From: JBBDIK01 sp040880465
Lineage (GTDB): Bacteria; Actinomycetota; UBA4738; JBBDHU01
Assembly: GCA_040880465.1 (NCBI GenBank)
Contig: JBBDIK010000012.1
Span: 248,001 to 312,000 of the forward strand
Direction of reading: 5' to 3'
Length of the DNA: 64,000 bases
A model generated the notes under the pieces. The model was not told where the DNA came from. It worked only from the letters and a program-made list of their open reading frames with translations, and ran no database searches. Shown here one piece after another: positions 15,374 to 24,753 of the stretch. Position 1 is the stretch's first letter, and each line of letters starts with the position of its first letter. Position numbers and translations under genes: made by a program.

Positions 15374-16425
15374 GGTACCCCCGGTTGGCCGCTGATCGGC
15401 CCACGGATCATGAGACCCCCCTCGGCCGCCTTCTCCGCGGCCGCGCGGACGTAGCCTCGGCTGAAGCGCTTCTCAAGCTTGCGCTGGAAGAATGAGAAGA
15501 CTGCAGTCAGGATCCAGTACATGCCCGCCACCAGCACGTACGCCTCGAGGTTCTTGAATTCGGCCTTCCCGTAGAGCTGGGCGAGCCGGAAGCTCTCGGT
15601 GAACTCCAGGGTCGCGCCCAGGAAGCTGACGAGAGCCGTGTCCTTCAGCATGGCGATGAACTCGTTCCCGGTAGGAGGGATGATGACACGGGTCGCCTGG
15701 GGGAGCACGACGCGTCGCATGGTCTGGCGGTAGCTCATGCCAAGCGCTTCGGCCGCCTCGCGTTGGCCATGGCTCACGGATTCGATGCCTGCACGGAAGA
15801 TCTCCGTCATGTACGCGCCGTAGCAAAGGCTGATGCCGATGATCCCGGCGACGACGGCGTCGAACGTGAAGATGTCTTCGATGGTTTCAGGGAGGCCGAG
15901 CCCCCCTACGAGCTGCGGAACTGCGAGGTATATCAAGAACAGTTGCACGATCAACGGCGTGCCGCGGAAGAAGGATGTATAGAAGCCTGACACGCCGTAG
16001 GCGATCGGATTGCGTGACAGGCGACCGAGCGCGCCGAGCAAGGCGATCGGAACCGTAAGGATGATCGAACATACCGCGATGAGGATCGTTACCCAGAGGC
16101 CCTTCGCGATGTAGGGCCCATACTCGCGCATCCACGGGAGATCGAAGCCCGCGAGAAGGAAGACGGTCGCAAGGATGACGAAGATCTCGATCCACACGAT
16201 CGCAACCCACACCCGGAACGGAACGCGGCGATGGGCCCTGATGGGGTAGACGATGACAGCGATCGTTGCCGGCAGAACCCCGAGCACCAGGAGCGCGGTC
16301 GTGAGGAGGACCCACCCCCACGCGCGAGCCTTAGTGGCGCGCACGATGACCCAGCACGTGAGGGGGACGACGACGCCGGCCCAGAGAAGGAGCAGGCCGA
16401 TGGCGTAGACCGTGGCGTTCGTCAC
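15370..16425 (-). CDS. Polar amino-acid type ABC transporter permease
   Basis: A 351-aa HisM/GlnP-type inner-membrane permease. The first ~100 residues hold three extra hydrophobic segments with basic linkers. The core domain has GLWVTILIAVCSIILTVPIALL, FFRGTPLIVQLF and the EAA loop EAAEALGMSYRQTMRRVVLPQA that contacts the ATPase. It starts at GTG and overlaps the ATPase gene by 4 nt. The N-terminal extension relative to compact GlnP proteins is noteworthy but not unique. Confidence 0.9.
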   Translation of the reverse strand: MTNATVYAIGLLLLWAGVVVPLTCWVIVRATKARAWGWVLLTTALLVLGVLPATIAVIVYPIRAHRRVPFRVWVAIVWIEIFVILATVFLLAGFDLPWMREYGPYIAKGLWVTILIAVCSIILTVPIALLGALGRLSRNPIAYGVSGFYTSFFRGTPLIVQLFLIYLAVPQLVGGLGLPETIEDIFTFDAVVAGIIGISLCYGAYMTEIFRAGIESVSHGQREAAEALGMSYRQTMRRVVLPQATRVIIPPTGNEFIAMLKDTALVSFLGATLEFTESFRLAQLYGKAEFKNLEAYVLVAGMYWILTAVFSFFQRKLEKRFSRGYVRAAAEKAAEGGLMIRGPISGQPGVP

Positions 16426-16501
16426 GGCCTCTCCCGGATGTTCAGCGGGCCGGGAGCGTTCTCGCTCCCGGCCCGCGTCATCGCCTCAGGTTCCTGTGGA
16501 G

Positions 16502-17395
16502 TTAGCTCGTGACCCTGGTCGTGAGGTCCTGGCCGAACCACTGGTTCGACAGCTCCGTCAGCGTGCCGTCCGCATGCATCTCGGTGATGATGTCGCTGAC
16601 GGCGGCGACCAGGCTGGCGCCGTCGAGCTCGGACTTCCTGTCGAACGCCACCGCGAGTGGCTCGTAGAACAGTGGCTCGCCGACGATCTTCACGGGCTTG
16701 CCCTTGTCCACCGCGCCCTCCGCCGTCGGGCCGGCGGTGATGACCGCATCCAGGCGGTCGCCGTCGCCCAGGGTCAGATCCTGGATCGCCGTCGAGTCGG
16801 TGTCGTAGGTCTTGATCTGCGCGTCGTCGACCTGGAAGTCGATCGTCTCTCCTGGGATCTCCAACGTCTTCTGCAGGTAGAAGTCGTACGTGCAGCCACC
16901 GCACACGCCGACCTTCTTCCCGTCGAGGTCCGCAGCCGGATCGAGGATAGTCGTGTTCGCCTCGTTCACCATCGCGACGGCGGGCGTGTAGTAGTAGCCG
17001 GGCGTGAAGTCCACGACCTCTGCCCGCTCGGGCGTCACGGTCATTGATCCCACGCTCATGTCCCAGCGGTCATTCCAACCGCCGGCCGTGATCAGGTCCC
17101 ACGACGGCGTCTCCCACTCGACCGTCACACCGAGACGCCGCGCGATCTCCTCGGCGACGTCGATGTCGAACCCTTCGTACTCACCGGTCTTCGGGTTCAG
17201 CTCGGACTGCGGAGGGTAGGCGGGGTCCGTGGACACACGGATGACCCCATCCGCCTTGATCTTGGCGAGGAGGTCGTTGCCCGCAGGCTCGGTTCCGCCG
17301 TCGGCGGCAGGCGACGGGGTGGTGCTCTTCGAGCACGCGGCCGCCGTCAGGGCGAGAACCATCACGAACAACATCAGGAACCGGGACTTGCGCAT
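16502..17395 (-). CDS. ABC transporter substrate-binding lipoprotein (amino-acid family 3)
   Basis: A 297-aa periplasm-facing binding protein. It begins MRKSRFLMLFVMVLALTAAAC, a lipoprotein signal with lipobox TAAAC, then a Ser/Thr/Pro linker. The mature part has DGVIRVSTDPAYPPQ, YEGFDIDVAEEIARRLG and WDLITAGGWNDRWDMSVGSMT, typical of bacterial extracellular solute-binding family 3. The ligand-contacting segments do not identify the substrate. The ATG at 17395 has an AAGGAGGT ribosome site; the frame is open to 17485 but that part is not signal-like. Confidence 0.92.
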   Translation of the reverse strand: MRKSRFLMLFVMVLALTAAACSKSTTPSPAADGGTEPAGNDLLAKIKADGVIRVSTDPAYPPQSELNPKTGEYEGFDIDVAEEIARRLGVTVEWETPSWDLITAGGWNDRWDMSVGSMTVTPERAEVVDFTPGYYYTPAVAMVNEANTTILDPAADLDGKKVGVCGGCTYDFYLQKTLEIPGETIDFQVDDAQIKTYDTDSTAIQDLTLGDGDRLDAVITAGPTAEGAVDKGKPVKIVGEPLFYEPLAVAFDRKSELDGASLVAAVSDIITEMHADGTLTELSNQWFGQDLTTRVTS

Positions 17396-17402
17396 AACTG
17401 CG

Positions 17403-17451
17403 ACCTCCTTGGGGCGTCGATATGTCTTGCGGTTCACCACTATAGGCCTAT
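17403..17451 (-). promoter_or_regulatory. Promoter region of the ABC transporter operon
   Basis: On the minus strand TATAGT (17444-17439) is a good -10 box, followed by a leader of about 37 nt with AAGGAGGT (17410-17403). The -10 overlaps the palindrome ATAGGCCTAT (17442-17451), a possible operator. No -35 box is clear. Confidence 0.4.
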
Positions 17452-17559
17452 CGGGGGACGGAGGGGACCCCCTGTTCATTGCCACGGTCTAGGGCGGCCG
17501 ATATCCTCACGTGAACCCCGAACGCCCCCGGCCGGAGCCCCCGTTGGAGCGAGGATCCC

Positions 17560-18711
17560 TTGGAAGCCCGAGATGATGTCGCTGTGAGCGTTGCTTCCAC
17601 TCCGCCTGCGGAACCCGGCCCCAAGGACGCCGCTTCGCGGTGGCGCTCGCGCCTCTCGAAGGTCCTCCACTTCGTGGCAGCCCTGTACCTGTTCGTCCTG
17701 GCCATCCAACTCATGAAGCTCGGTGCCGCCCCCATCGGTGCGCGCTTGCAGGACACCCCGCTGATCCAGAACGCGGTTTCAACTCTCGGGTTCGGGTGGA
17801 TGGGGGCCAATGTCATCCTGTCCGGATCGCCCGTGGCCATCGTGGCCCTGCAGTTCTTCTCGGCGAACGTGCTCACTCCGCTCCAGACGTTCACGATGAT
17901 CACGGGCTCCCGGCTCGGGGCCTCGTTCGTGGTGCTGCTCGTTGGATTCCTCTTCGCCATCCGCAACAAGGACAAGAAGCGGACCATCGGCATGGGGGTG
18001 CTCGCGGTCTCCATGAGCGCGATCGTGTACATCCCCGCGATGTTCCTGGGGTACGCCATCCTCAAATCCGGCGTCTTGTCGGGGGTCAGGCTCGAGGCGT
18101 CGAAGGAAGTCTCGGACCTGATCGACGTCGTCTGGGGACCGGTGCTGAACGCCCTGAGAGGCATGTCTTTCCTGTCCGGACCATTGATGTTCATCCTCGG
18201 ACTCCTGGTGATGCTGCTCGCCTTCAAGCTGCTCGACCGCGTGTTGCCGGAGTTGGACGGGGAGAAACACGCCGCTTCGCGGATCCATTGGCTCAAGCGG
18301 CCCTGGCCGATGTTCGCGCTGGGACTTCTGGCAGCCTTGCTGACGCTGTCCGTCTCGGTTGCCCTGACGATCTTGATCCCGCTTGCCGCCAAGGGATACA
18401 TCAACCGTCGGGAGGCGATCCCGTACATCATGGGCGCCAACATCACGACGCTCGCAGACACGCTGTTGGTCGCCATGCTGATGAACAACGCGGAGGCCGT
18501 GCAGATCGTCCTCGCCACGGGGATCGCGGTCACGATCTTCACGCTTATCTACCTCGTGTTCCTCTACAAGCCGATCACCAAGGCGGTCATCAGCCTCGAC
18601 GACTGGGTGGTCGGGACCAGCCAGCGGACCTGGCTCTTCGTGGGAAGTCTGTTCCTCGTCCCGGTGGTCCTGTTCGTCGTCGGCAACGTGGTCCAGAACA
18701 CCATCGGCTGA
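17560..18711 (+). CDS. Na+/Pi-cotransporter-like integral membrane protein
   Basis: A 383-aa protein with about eight hydrophobic segments. Two related half motifs, SGSPVAIVALQF (near 89) plus TGSRLGASFVVLL, and MGANITTLADTLLVAML (near 300), look like the inverted QSSS/GANIGTT repeats of the NptA/PF02690 family, but the usual Ser-rich motif is not conserved. Phosphate transport is therefore only a suggestion. The start is uncertain: TTG at 17560 or GTG at 17584. The histidine phosphatase gene begins 1 nt after its stop, suggesting one operon. Confidence 0.65.
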   Translation: MEARDDVAVSVASTPPAEPGPKDAASRWRSRLSKVLHFVAALYLFVLAIQLMKLGAAPIGARLQDTPLIQNAVSTLGFGWMGANVILSGSPVAIVALQFFSANVLTPLQTFTMITGSRLGASFVVLLVGFLFAIRNKDKKRTIGMGVLAVSMSAIVYIPAMFLGYAILKSGVLSGVRLEASKEVSDLIDVVWGPVLNALRGMSFLSGPLMFILGLLVMLLAFKLLDRVLPELDGEKHAASRIHWLKRPWPMFALGLLAALLTLSVSVALTILIPLAAKGYINRREAIPYIMGANITTLADTLLVAMLMNNAEAVQIVLATGIAVTIFTLIYLVFLYKPITKAVISLDDWVVGTSQRTWLFVGSLFLVPVVLFVVGNVVQNTIG

Positions 18712-18712
18712 C

Positions 18713-19312
18713 GTGGCTGCCACGATCCTCGGGGTACGGCACGCCCCCGTCGAGAACCCCGGGAACCTCGTGTATGCGCGTCTTCCCGGGTACCACCTCT
18801 CCGACGCGGGCCACCGTTCGGCGGGAGCGCTCGCCGAGGAGCTTGCGGAACGACCCCTCTCAGCCGTGTACGCGAGCCCGCTGGAGCGGGCCCAAGAGAC
18901 GGCCTCCACGTTGGCACGACCCCACGCACTGCCGGTCCTGACCGACGAACGGCTCATCGAGTGGAGCTTCTGGAGTCGTTGGGAAGGGATCCCGTGGATG
19001 ACGCTGCGGGAGCGAGCTCCCGAGACGTTCGCGAAGTACCTGATCGATCCGGGTTCGCTGCACCCCGAGGATCCGCTCCGGGCGGTCGGGGAGGGGATCC
19101 TCGGGTGGGCCGCCGAGGCCGCCGACCTGCACGAGGCGGGGCTGGTCCTCGGAATCTCCCACGAGGCGCCGCTCGCGGCAGCCTGGGCGATCGGCGGTGG
19201 CCGGGGGATGCAGGCGTTCCCCACGGTCCAGATCCCGCACCTCGGTGCGGTGCGCCTCGCCCCCGACCCCGTCGAGGTCGTCGATGTCCGGGACGTCGAG
19301 GCTGCCGGGTGA
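18713..19312 (+). CDS. Histidine phosphatase superfamily protein
   Basis: A 199-aa phosphoglycerate-mutase-like fold. LGVRHAPVENPG near the N-terminus holds the catalytic Arg-His; the usual RHG reads RHA here. ASPLERAQETA and GLVLGISHEAPLAA supply the second Arg and His. Family members hydrolyse many phosphoesters, so substrate is unknown. The GTG start lies 1 nt after the upstream stop. Confidence 0.82.
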   Translation: MAATILGVRHAPVENPGNLVYARLPGYHLSDAGHRSAGALAEELAERPLSAVYASPLERAQETASTLARPHALPVLTDERLIEWSFWSRWEGIPWMTLRERAPETFAKYLIDPGSLHPEDPLRAVGEGILGWAAEAADLHEAGLVLGISHEAPLAAAWAIGGGRGMQAFPTVQIPHLGAVRLAPDPVEVVDVRDVEAAG

Positions 19313-19349
19313 ACCCAGTGAGCGGTAGCGAGCGAATAGCGAAGTGAGG
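19313..19349 (+). repeat. Short low-complexity AGCGA-type repeat
   Basis: The spacer contains repeated AGCGA/AGCGAA units (about 19320-19345). Such purine-rich runs are common in GC-rich genomes and may have no function. Confidence 0.3.
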
Positions 19350-19357
19350 AAGCCGGT

Positions 19358-19363
19358 TAGCCT
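19358..19363 (+). promoter_or_regulatory. -10 box for a leaderless protease transcript
   Basis: TAGCCT ends 6 nt before ATG 19370. The intervening GAGAGG could also act as a ribosome site for the in-frame ATG at 19376. Confidence 0.45.
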
Positions 19364-19369
19364 GAGAGG

Positions 19370-20497
19370 ATGCTGATGGATCGCGTACGCCCGCTGCTCG
19401 TCGCTTCGCTTGCCGCCGTGGCCGTCTTGGCGGCCGCCTGCAGCACCAAGGGGGGCGGAGGGACGCCCGTAGAGCTCCCAGGAGCTCAGACCCTCTCCAC
19501 CCAGGCCGACGCGGGATCCGACCCGATCGTCCAGGTCGTTCAGGCCGCCCGCCCGGCGGTCGTGAACGTGACCACCAGCGGTGTCCAGAACACGCCGCTC
19601 GGGATCCAAGAGGGGGAGGGGACCGGCACCGGCTTCATCATCCGCTCGGACGGGATCCTCGTCACGAACTACCACGTCGTCGAGGGTGCTCAGACGATCA
19701 CCGTCACCACGCCGGAGCCGCATCTGAAGCGGTACGAGGGCCGTGTCATCGGGGGCGACCCGTCTGCAGACCTCGCCGTCATCCAGATCGACGGACGGAG
19801 CTTCCCGACGATCCCGCTGGGGCGTTCCGAGGAGATGCTCCTCGGAGAGCCGGTCGTGGCGATCGGCTACGCCCTCGCGCTCGAGGGAGGTCCGTCCGTG
19901 ACCACCGGCATCGTCTCTGCGCTGGACCGCGTCGTCGAGGGCGTCCCCGACCCGAACTGCGCGGAGTGTGAAGACGGAACTCGCACGTATCAGGGGGTGA
20001 TCCAGACGGACGCCGCCATCAACCCGGGCAATTCGGGCGGGCCACTGCTCAACCTCCGCGGCGAGGTCATCGGGATAAACTCGGCCGGCGTCGGTGCGAG
20101 CGCGGCCGAGAACGTCGGCTTCGCGATCTCGATCGACACGGCCCGTGAGACCATCGAGCGCGCGGTCGAGAACCCGGGCGAGCCGGGGCCGTACCTGGGC
20201 GTCGTCACCCAACCCGTCGATACCGCCGTCGACGGATCCGGTCTCCCTCTGGACCTTCCGGTCGACCACGGTGTGTATGTGGTGGACACGGCCGGCGACG
20301 GCGCCGCCGAGGATGCGGGGATAGAGACCGGAGACGTCATCGTCGGCTTCGAGGGTCACCGCATCGCGACCTCGGAGGAACTCTCCGGGCGGATCCAGGA
20401 GCACAAGCCCGGTGACCAGGTGACGGTGGACGTCGTCCGTCCCGATGGCACGGAAGAACCTGTCGACGTGACGCTCGGGGTCAACCCGCTGCCGTAG
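19370..20497 (+). CDS. HtrA/DegP-like trypsin-fold serine protease with PDZ domain, lipoprotein
   Basis: A 375-aa extracytoplasmic protease. The N-terminus carries a lipoprotein signal ending LAAAC, then a linker. The protease domain holds the triad His in VTNYHVVEGA, Asp in DPSADLAVIQ and Ser in NPGNSGGPLLN; a C-terminal PDZ domain spans about 270-375 (YVVDTAGDGAAEDAGIETGDVI). An insertion with two Cys (PNCAECED) lies before the active Ser. The start is ATG 19370 if leaderless, or ATG 19376. Likely role is quality control of exported proteins. Confidence 0.93.
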   Translation: MLMDRVRPLLVASLAAVAVLAAACSTKGGGGTPVELPGAQTLSTQADAGSDPIVQVVQAARPAVVNVTTSGVQNTPLGIQEGEGTGTGFIIRSDGILVTNYHVVEGAQTITVTTPEPHLKRYEGRVIGGDPSADLAVIQIDGRSFPTIPLGRSEEMLLGEPVVAIGYALALEGGPSVTTGIVSALDRVVEGVPDPNCAECEDGTRTYQGVIQTDAAINPGNSGGPLLNLRGEVIGINSAGVGASAAENVGFAISIDTARETIERAVENPGEPGPYLGVVTQPVDTAVDGSGLPLDLPVDHGVYVVDTAGDGAAEDAGIETGDVIVGFEGHRIATSEELSGRIQEHKPGDQVTVDVVRPDGTEEPVDVTLGVNPLP

Positions 20498-20520
20498 TTC
20501 TCGGCCCGGACGCCATGCAG

Positions 20521-20526
20521 TAGCGT
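20521..20526 (+). promoter_or_regulatory. -10 box for a leaderless trmI transcript
   Basis: TAGCGT ends 7 nt before the GTG at 20534, without a Shine-Dalgarno sequence between. Confidence 0.5.
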
Positions 20527-20533
20527 CTGTCAC

Positions 20534-21382
20534 GTGAGTGAACCGTTCCGAGCCGGCGAGAAGGCGCTCCTGCTCGACGCCCGCGGCCGTACGTACCTGA
20601 TCACCCTCAAAGAAGGCGGCAGCTTCCACTTCCACAGCGGGGGGGTGGCGCATGACCACATCATCGGGCAGCCAGAGGGGGTCACGGCCCAGTCCCCCTC
20701 GGGCGCGACCCTGATCTGTGTACGTCCGCGACTCACGGACTTCGTCGTCAAGATGCCCCGAGGGGCCCAGGTCGTCTACCCGAAGGAGATCGGGCCCATC
20801 CTGATGCAGGCTGATCTGTACCCCGGCCTCCGGGTGCTCGAGGCGGGAACCGGCTCCGCAGCACTGTCCATCGCGCTCTGCCGGGCCGTGGGCGATGGCG
20901 GCGCCGTCGTCACCTACGAGCTACGCGACGACCACCGCGAGCAGGGGGAACGCAACGTCCGCGCGTTCTTCGGCGACGTGCCGCCGATGCTCGAGTTCCG
21001 GGCCGGAGATATCCGGGACACCCCGCGGAGCGAACGCTACGACCGCATGGTGCTGGACATGGCCCAGCCGTGGGACGCGCTCGAGATCGCCGGCGAGGTA
21101 CTGGATGGAGGGGGGATCATCTGTGCGTATGTGCCGACGACGATCCAGGTCCAGGACCTCGTGATGGCACTGCGGTCGGCCGGGTACCTCCAGATCGAGA
21201 CGCTCGAGGTCCTGCACCGCACCTGGCACGTCGAGCAGCGCAGCGTGCGTCCGGACCACCGGATGGTTGGGCACACCGGCTTCCTCGTCACGGCACGCAG
21301 GGGCCCAGTGTCAACCACGCCAGCGGACATGTCGAAGCAAGAGGGAGAAGGTTCGACCTCCCCGGAGGCCGACCTATACTGA
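20534..21382 (+). CDS. trmI: tRNA (adenine-58-N1)-methyltransferase TrmI
   Basis: S-adenosylmethionine-dependent enzyme that methylates A58 in the tRNA T-loop. The 282-aa protein has the N-terminal beta domain, YPKEIGPILMQADLYPG, the SAM site VLEAGTGSAALSIAL and DMAQPWDALEIA, as in TrmI. Its place just before the proteasome ATPase matches mycobacteria, where the orthologue lies close to mpa. The last codons contain the -10 box of the next gene. Confidence 0.93.
   Translation: MSEPFRAGEKALLLDARGRTYLITLKEGGSFHFHSGGVAHDHIIGQPEGVTAQSPSGATLICVRPRLTDFVVKMPRGAQVVYPKEIGPILMQADLYPGLRVLEAGTGSAALSIALCRAVGDGGAVVTYELRDDHREQGERNVRAFFGDVPPMLEFRAGDIRDTPRSERYDRMVLDMAQPWDALEIAGEVLDGGGIICAYVPTTIQVQDLVMALRSAGYLQIETLEVLHRTWHVEQRSVRPDHRMVGHTGFLVTARRGPVSTTPADMSKQEGEGSTSPEADLY
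21375..21380 (+). promoter_or_regulatory. Candidate -10 box for the proteasome ATPase gene
   Basis: TATACT overlaps the 3' end of trmI. It implies a leader of about 20 nt that contains GGAGGGAG, so this gene would be translated with a normal ribosome site, unlike trmI and pafA. Confidence 0.45.
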
Positions 21383-21407
21383 ACAGACGTTCGGAGGGAG
21401 AGGCACC

Positions 21408-23165
21408 GTGGCCGGCACGAACGCCGACGACCAGGCACAACGCGAGGAGTTCGAGAAGCAGATCCACGAACTCGGCACCCAGGTCAAGTTCCTGGAGGAC
21501 GAGGTCGCGCTGCTTCGCCGCCGCCTGTCCAATGCTCCGCGGCAGGTCACCGTCCTCGAGGAGCGTCTGAACGAAGCCCGCGCCGATCTTGCCAAGGCCA
21601 TGTCTCAGAACGAGAAGCTCACCGGCGTTCTTCAGGGCGAGCGTGAGCGGATCGAGGCGCTCCGCGAAGAGGTCGAGAAGCTCACGCAGCCACCCGCATC
21701 GTTCGGCGTGTACCTGGGCCAGAACGACGACGGCTCGATCGACGTGTTCACGGCCGGTCGCAAGATGCGGGTCAACGTTTCTCCCGATGTCGATGCCTCA
21801 CGGTTCCGGCTCGGTGCCGAGGTGATCCTCAACGAGGGCATGAACGTGGTCGAGATCCTCGAGCACGATCGGCAGGGCGAGGTCGTGACGGTACGGGAGT
21901 TGCTCGGCGACGACCGGGCGATCGTGCTCGGGCGCGGCGATGACGAACTCGTCGGCACTATCGCGGAATCCTTGAAGGGCCAGAAGGTCCGCGCCGGTGA
22001 CCCGCTGCTGTTCGACCCGCGGTCCGGTCTGCTGCTCGAGAAACTCCCCAAGGAGCAGTTCGAGGAACTCGTCCTCGAGGAAGTGCCCGACATCTCCTAC
22101 GACGACATCGGCGGGCTCGAGGAGCAGATCGTGGCGATCCGGGACGCGGTGGAGCTGCCGTACCTGTACGCCGAACTCTTCCAGGAGCACCAGCTGCGTC
22201 CGCCGAAGGGTGTCCTCCTGTACGGACCCCCCGGCTGCGGCAAGACCCTGATCGCCAAGGCGGTCGCGCGCTCTCTGGCCGACCAGGTCCGCGAGCGGAC
22301 AGGCCGCGAAGACGTGACGTCCTACTTCCTGAACATCAAGGGACCGGAGCTGCTCTCGAAGTACGTCGGTGAGACCGAGCGGCAGATCCGCGTGATCTTC
22401 CAGCGGGCACGTGAGAAGTCCGAGGAGGGTTTGCCGGTCATCGTGTTCTTCGACGAGATGGAATCGATCTTCCGCACCCGCGGCACCGGCATCTCATCGG
22501 ATGTCGAGTCAACGATCGTGCCGCAGCTGCTGGCAGAGATCGATGGCGTTGAGAGCCTGAAGAACGTCGTCGTGATCGGGGCCTCGAACCGCGAGGACCT
22601 GATCGATCCGGCCATCCTGCGCCCGGGCCGGCTCGACGTGAAGATCAAGATCGAGCGGCCCGATGCGAAGCAGTCCGCCTCCATCATGGCGAAGTACCTC
22701 AACGCGTCCGTGCCGATCCATCCGATCGAGGTCGAGAAGTCCGGCGGCGACGTCGAGGCCGCCCTGAAGAAGATGATCGATCGTTCGGTGGAACAGATGT
22801 ACGCCGAGAACGACGAGAACCGGTTCCTCGAGGTCACCTACCAGTCCGGCGACAAGGAGGTTCTGTTCTTCAAGGACTTCAATTCCGGCGCGATGACCGA
22901 AAACATCGTGGCGCGGGCGAAGAAGGAGGCCATCAAGCGCTTCCTGCAGTCCGGCGAGAAGGGCATCAAAGGCGAGGACCTGCTCTTCGCGATGCGCGAG
23001 GAATTCAAGGAGAACGAGGACCTGCCCAACACGACCAACCCGGACGACTGGGCACGCATCTCCGGCAAGAAGGGCGAGCGCATCGTGTACGTGCGGACGC
23101 TGCTCGGTGAGACCGAGGGCGAAGGTCGCCAGGTCGAACGCGTCAGCGCCGGGCAGTACCTGTAG
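21408..23165 (+). CDS. mpa: Proteasome-associated AAA ATPase (Mpa/ARC)
   Basis: Hexameric ring that recognises pupylated proteins, unfolds them and feeds them into the 20S core. The 585-aa protein has an N-terminal coiled coil (about 8-90) that binds Pup, two OB domains, and one AAA module with Walker A GPPGCGKT, Walker B VIVFFDEMES and DRGTGISSDVEST-like sensor region. It ends GQYL, the C-terminal tail that docks on the alpha ring. The GTG start has GGAGGGAG upstream; the frame is open far into trmI but the family N-terminus begins here. Confidence 0.96.
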   Translation: MAGTNADDQAQREEFEKQIHELGTQVKFLEDEVALLRRRLSNAPRQVTVLEERLNEARADLAKAMSQNEKLTGVLQGERERIEALREEVEKLTQPPASFGVYLGQNDDGSIDVFTAGRKMRVNVSPDVDASRFRLGAEVILNEGMNVVEILEHDRQGEVVTVRELLGDDRAIVLGRGDDELVGTIAESLKGQKVRAGDPLLFDPRSGLLLEKLPKEQFEELVLEEVPDISYDDIGGLEEQIVAIRDAVELPYLYAELFQEHQLRPPKGVLLYGPPGCGKTLIAKAVARSLADQVRERTGREDVTSYFLNIKGPELLSKYVGETERQIRVIFQRAREKSEEGLPVIVFFDEMESIFRTRGTGISSDVESTIVPQLLAEIDGVESLKNVVVIGASNREDLIDPAILRPGRLDVKIKIERPDAKQSASIMAKYLNASVPIHPIEVEKSGGDVEAALKKMIDRSVEQMYAENDENRFLEVTYQSGDKEVLFFKDFNSGAMTENIVARAKKEAIKRFLQSGEKGIKGEDLLFAMREEFKENEDLPNTTNPDDWARISGKKGERIVYVRTLLGETEGEGRQVERVSAGQYL

Positions 23166-23214
23166 GACGTCTTCCCGTGAGGGAGGATCGGGACACCACG
23201 GAAGGGGACCCCTG

Positions 23215-24702
23215 ATGGCCATCGCGAAGGTCATGGGCATCGAGACCGAATATGGGATCTCGGCGCCGGGTGTGCCGGATTTCAATCCGGTGTTGTCCTC
23301 GTCGCTGCTGATCGGTACCTACGCTGGCAGCTTGCGACGGATCCGCTGGGACTACGAGCAGGAATCGCCGACCCGCGACGCTCGCGGGTTCGACGCTGCT
23401 CCCGCCCGCGAGCCGAGTGACGAAGATATCGGTCTCGCGAACGTCGTCCTGCCGAATGGCGCCCGCTACTACGTCGATCACGCGCACCCCGAGTACTCGA
23501 CGCCCGAATGCACCGGCCCACGGGACTTGGTCATCCACGACAAAGCGGGGGAGCGGATCCTGGAGCGGTCGTTGGAAGAGGTCCGCGAGGTCCTGCCGCC
23601 CGGACAGCGCCTGGCGATCTACAAGAACAACAGCGACGGCAAAGGCAACTCGTACGGGACGCACGAGAACTACCTGATGTCCCGAGAGACCCCCTTCGCC
23701 CGCATCGTGCGCGACCTCACACCCTTCTTCGTCACGCGTCAGATCTTCACCGGCGCAGGGAAGCTCGGTTTCGAGGGAGGCGGCGACGCGCCCGAGAGTG
23801 GGACCGGGTATCAGCTCACCCAGCGCGCCGACTTCTTCGAGGCCGAAGTGGGGTTGGAGACCACCCTGAAGCGCCCCATCATCAATACCCGCGACGAGCC
23901 GCACGCCGATCCGGCCAAGTATCGCCGGCTGCACGTCATCGTCGGCGATGCGAACATGTCGGAGATCTCGACCTACCTGAAGGTCGGGACGACGGCGCTC
24001 GTGCTGAAGATGATCGAGGACGAGTTCCTCCCCGACCTGACATTGGAGAACCCGGTCCAAGCTCTGCACGAGGTTTCCAGGGATATCCGCTGCCGGGCAA
24101 GCGTTCCCCTGGCCGACGGGCGGAGCGTGACGGCCGTGGCCCTCCAGTGGGAGTACCTCGATCACGCCAAGCGCTACGTGAAGGAGCACGATCCCTCCGC
24201 CGAGGGCGCGGACGTGTTGCAGCGGTGGGAGGCGGTGCTGGGAGCGCTGGAGGATGATCCCCTGTCACTGCATCGGGAGCTGGACTGGGCGGCGAAGTAT
24301 CACTTGCTCGAGCGCTACCGGGAACGGGACGGCCTCTCCTGGGATGATCACAAACTCCAGCTGATCGCCCTGCAGTACCACGATGTCCGGCGAGACAAGG
24401 GTCTCTACTATCGCCTGCTCTCCGGCGGAGAGATCGACCGGCTCGTCTCGGATGCCGAGGTCGACCGCGCCGTCGGCGAACCGCCGGAAGACACGCGAGC
24501 CTTCTTCCGCGGCCGCTGCATCGAGCGCTTCCGAGACTCCATCACGGCCGCGTCCTGGGACTCCCTCATCTTCGATACCGGCGAGGATGCCCTGCAGCGC
24601 GTTCCGATGCGGGAACCGCTCCGCGGAACTCGCGAGCATGTCGAGGATCTGCTGAGGGACGCGCCCGACGCCGCCAGCCTCGTTCGGCAGCTCCAGGCCT
24701 AA
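23215..24702 (+). CDS. dop: Pup deamidase/depupylase Dop
   Basis: Carboxylate-amine-ligase-fold enzyme that removes Pup from substrates and, where Pup ends in Gln, deamidates it. The 495-aa protein starts MAIAKVMGIETEYGIS with the ATP/Mg Glu, has the extended Dop loop (about 60-80) absent from PafA, the catalytic Asp88 in YYVDHAHPEYSTPEC, and NTRDEPHAD. ATG 23215 is chosen for the family N-terminus; the frame is open upstream. Pup here already ends in Glu, so only depupylation should be needed. Confidence 0.96.
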   Translation: MAIAKVMGIETEYGISAPGVPDFNPVLSSSLLIGTYAGSLRRIRWDYEQESPTRDARGFDAAPAREPSDEDIGLANVVLPNGARYYVDHAHPEYSTPECTGPRDLVIHDKAGERILERSLEEVREVLPPGQRLAIYKNNSDGKGNSYGTHENYLMSRETPFARIVRDLTPFFVTRQIFTGAGKLGFEGGGDAPESGTGYQLTQRADFFEAEVGLETTLKRPIINTRDEPHADPAKYRRLHVIVGDANMSEISTYLKVGTTALVLKMIEDEFLPDLTLENPVQALHEVSRDIRCRASVPLADGRSVTAVALQWEYLDHAKRYVKEHDPSAEGADVLQRWEAVLGALEDDPLSLHRELDWAAKYHLLERYRERDGLSWDDHKLQLIALQYHDVRRDKGLYYRLLSGGEIDRLVSDAEVDRAVGEPPEDTRAFFRGRCIERFRDSITAASWDSLIFDTGEDALQRVPMREPLRGTREHVEDLLRDAPDAASLVRQLQA

Positions 24703-24753
24703 GGGCCCCTCCCCGCTAGGATAGGGGGACGCGTCCGAACGGGAGGAGCAGGA

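Noticed and set aside
17508..17520. Second parS-like CACGTG site
   Set aside because: Only about 10 of 14 core bases match; CACGTG is frequent in GC-rich DNA.
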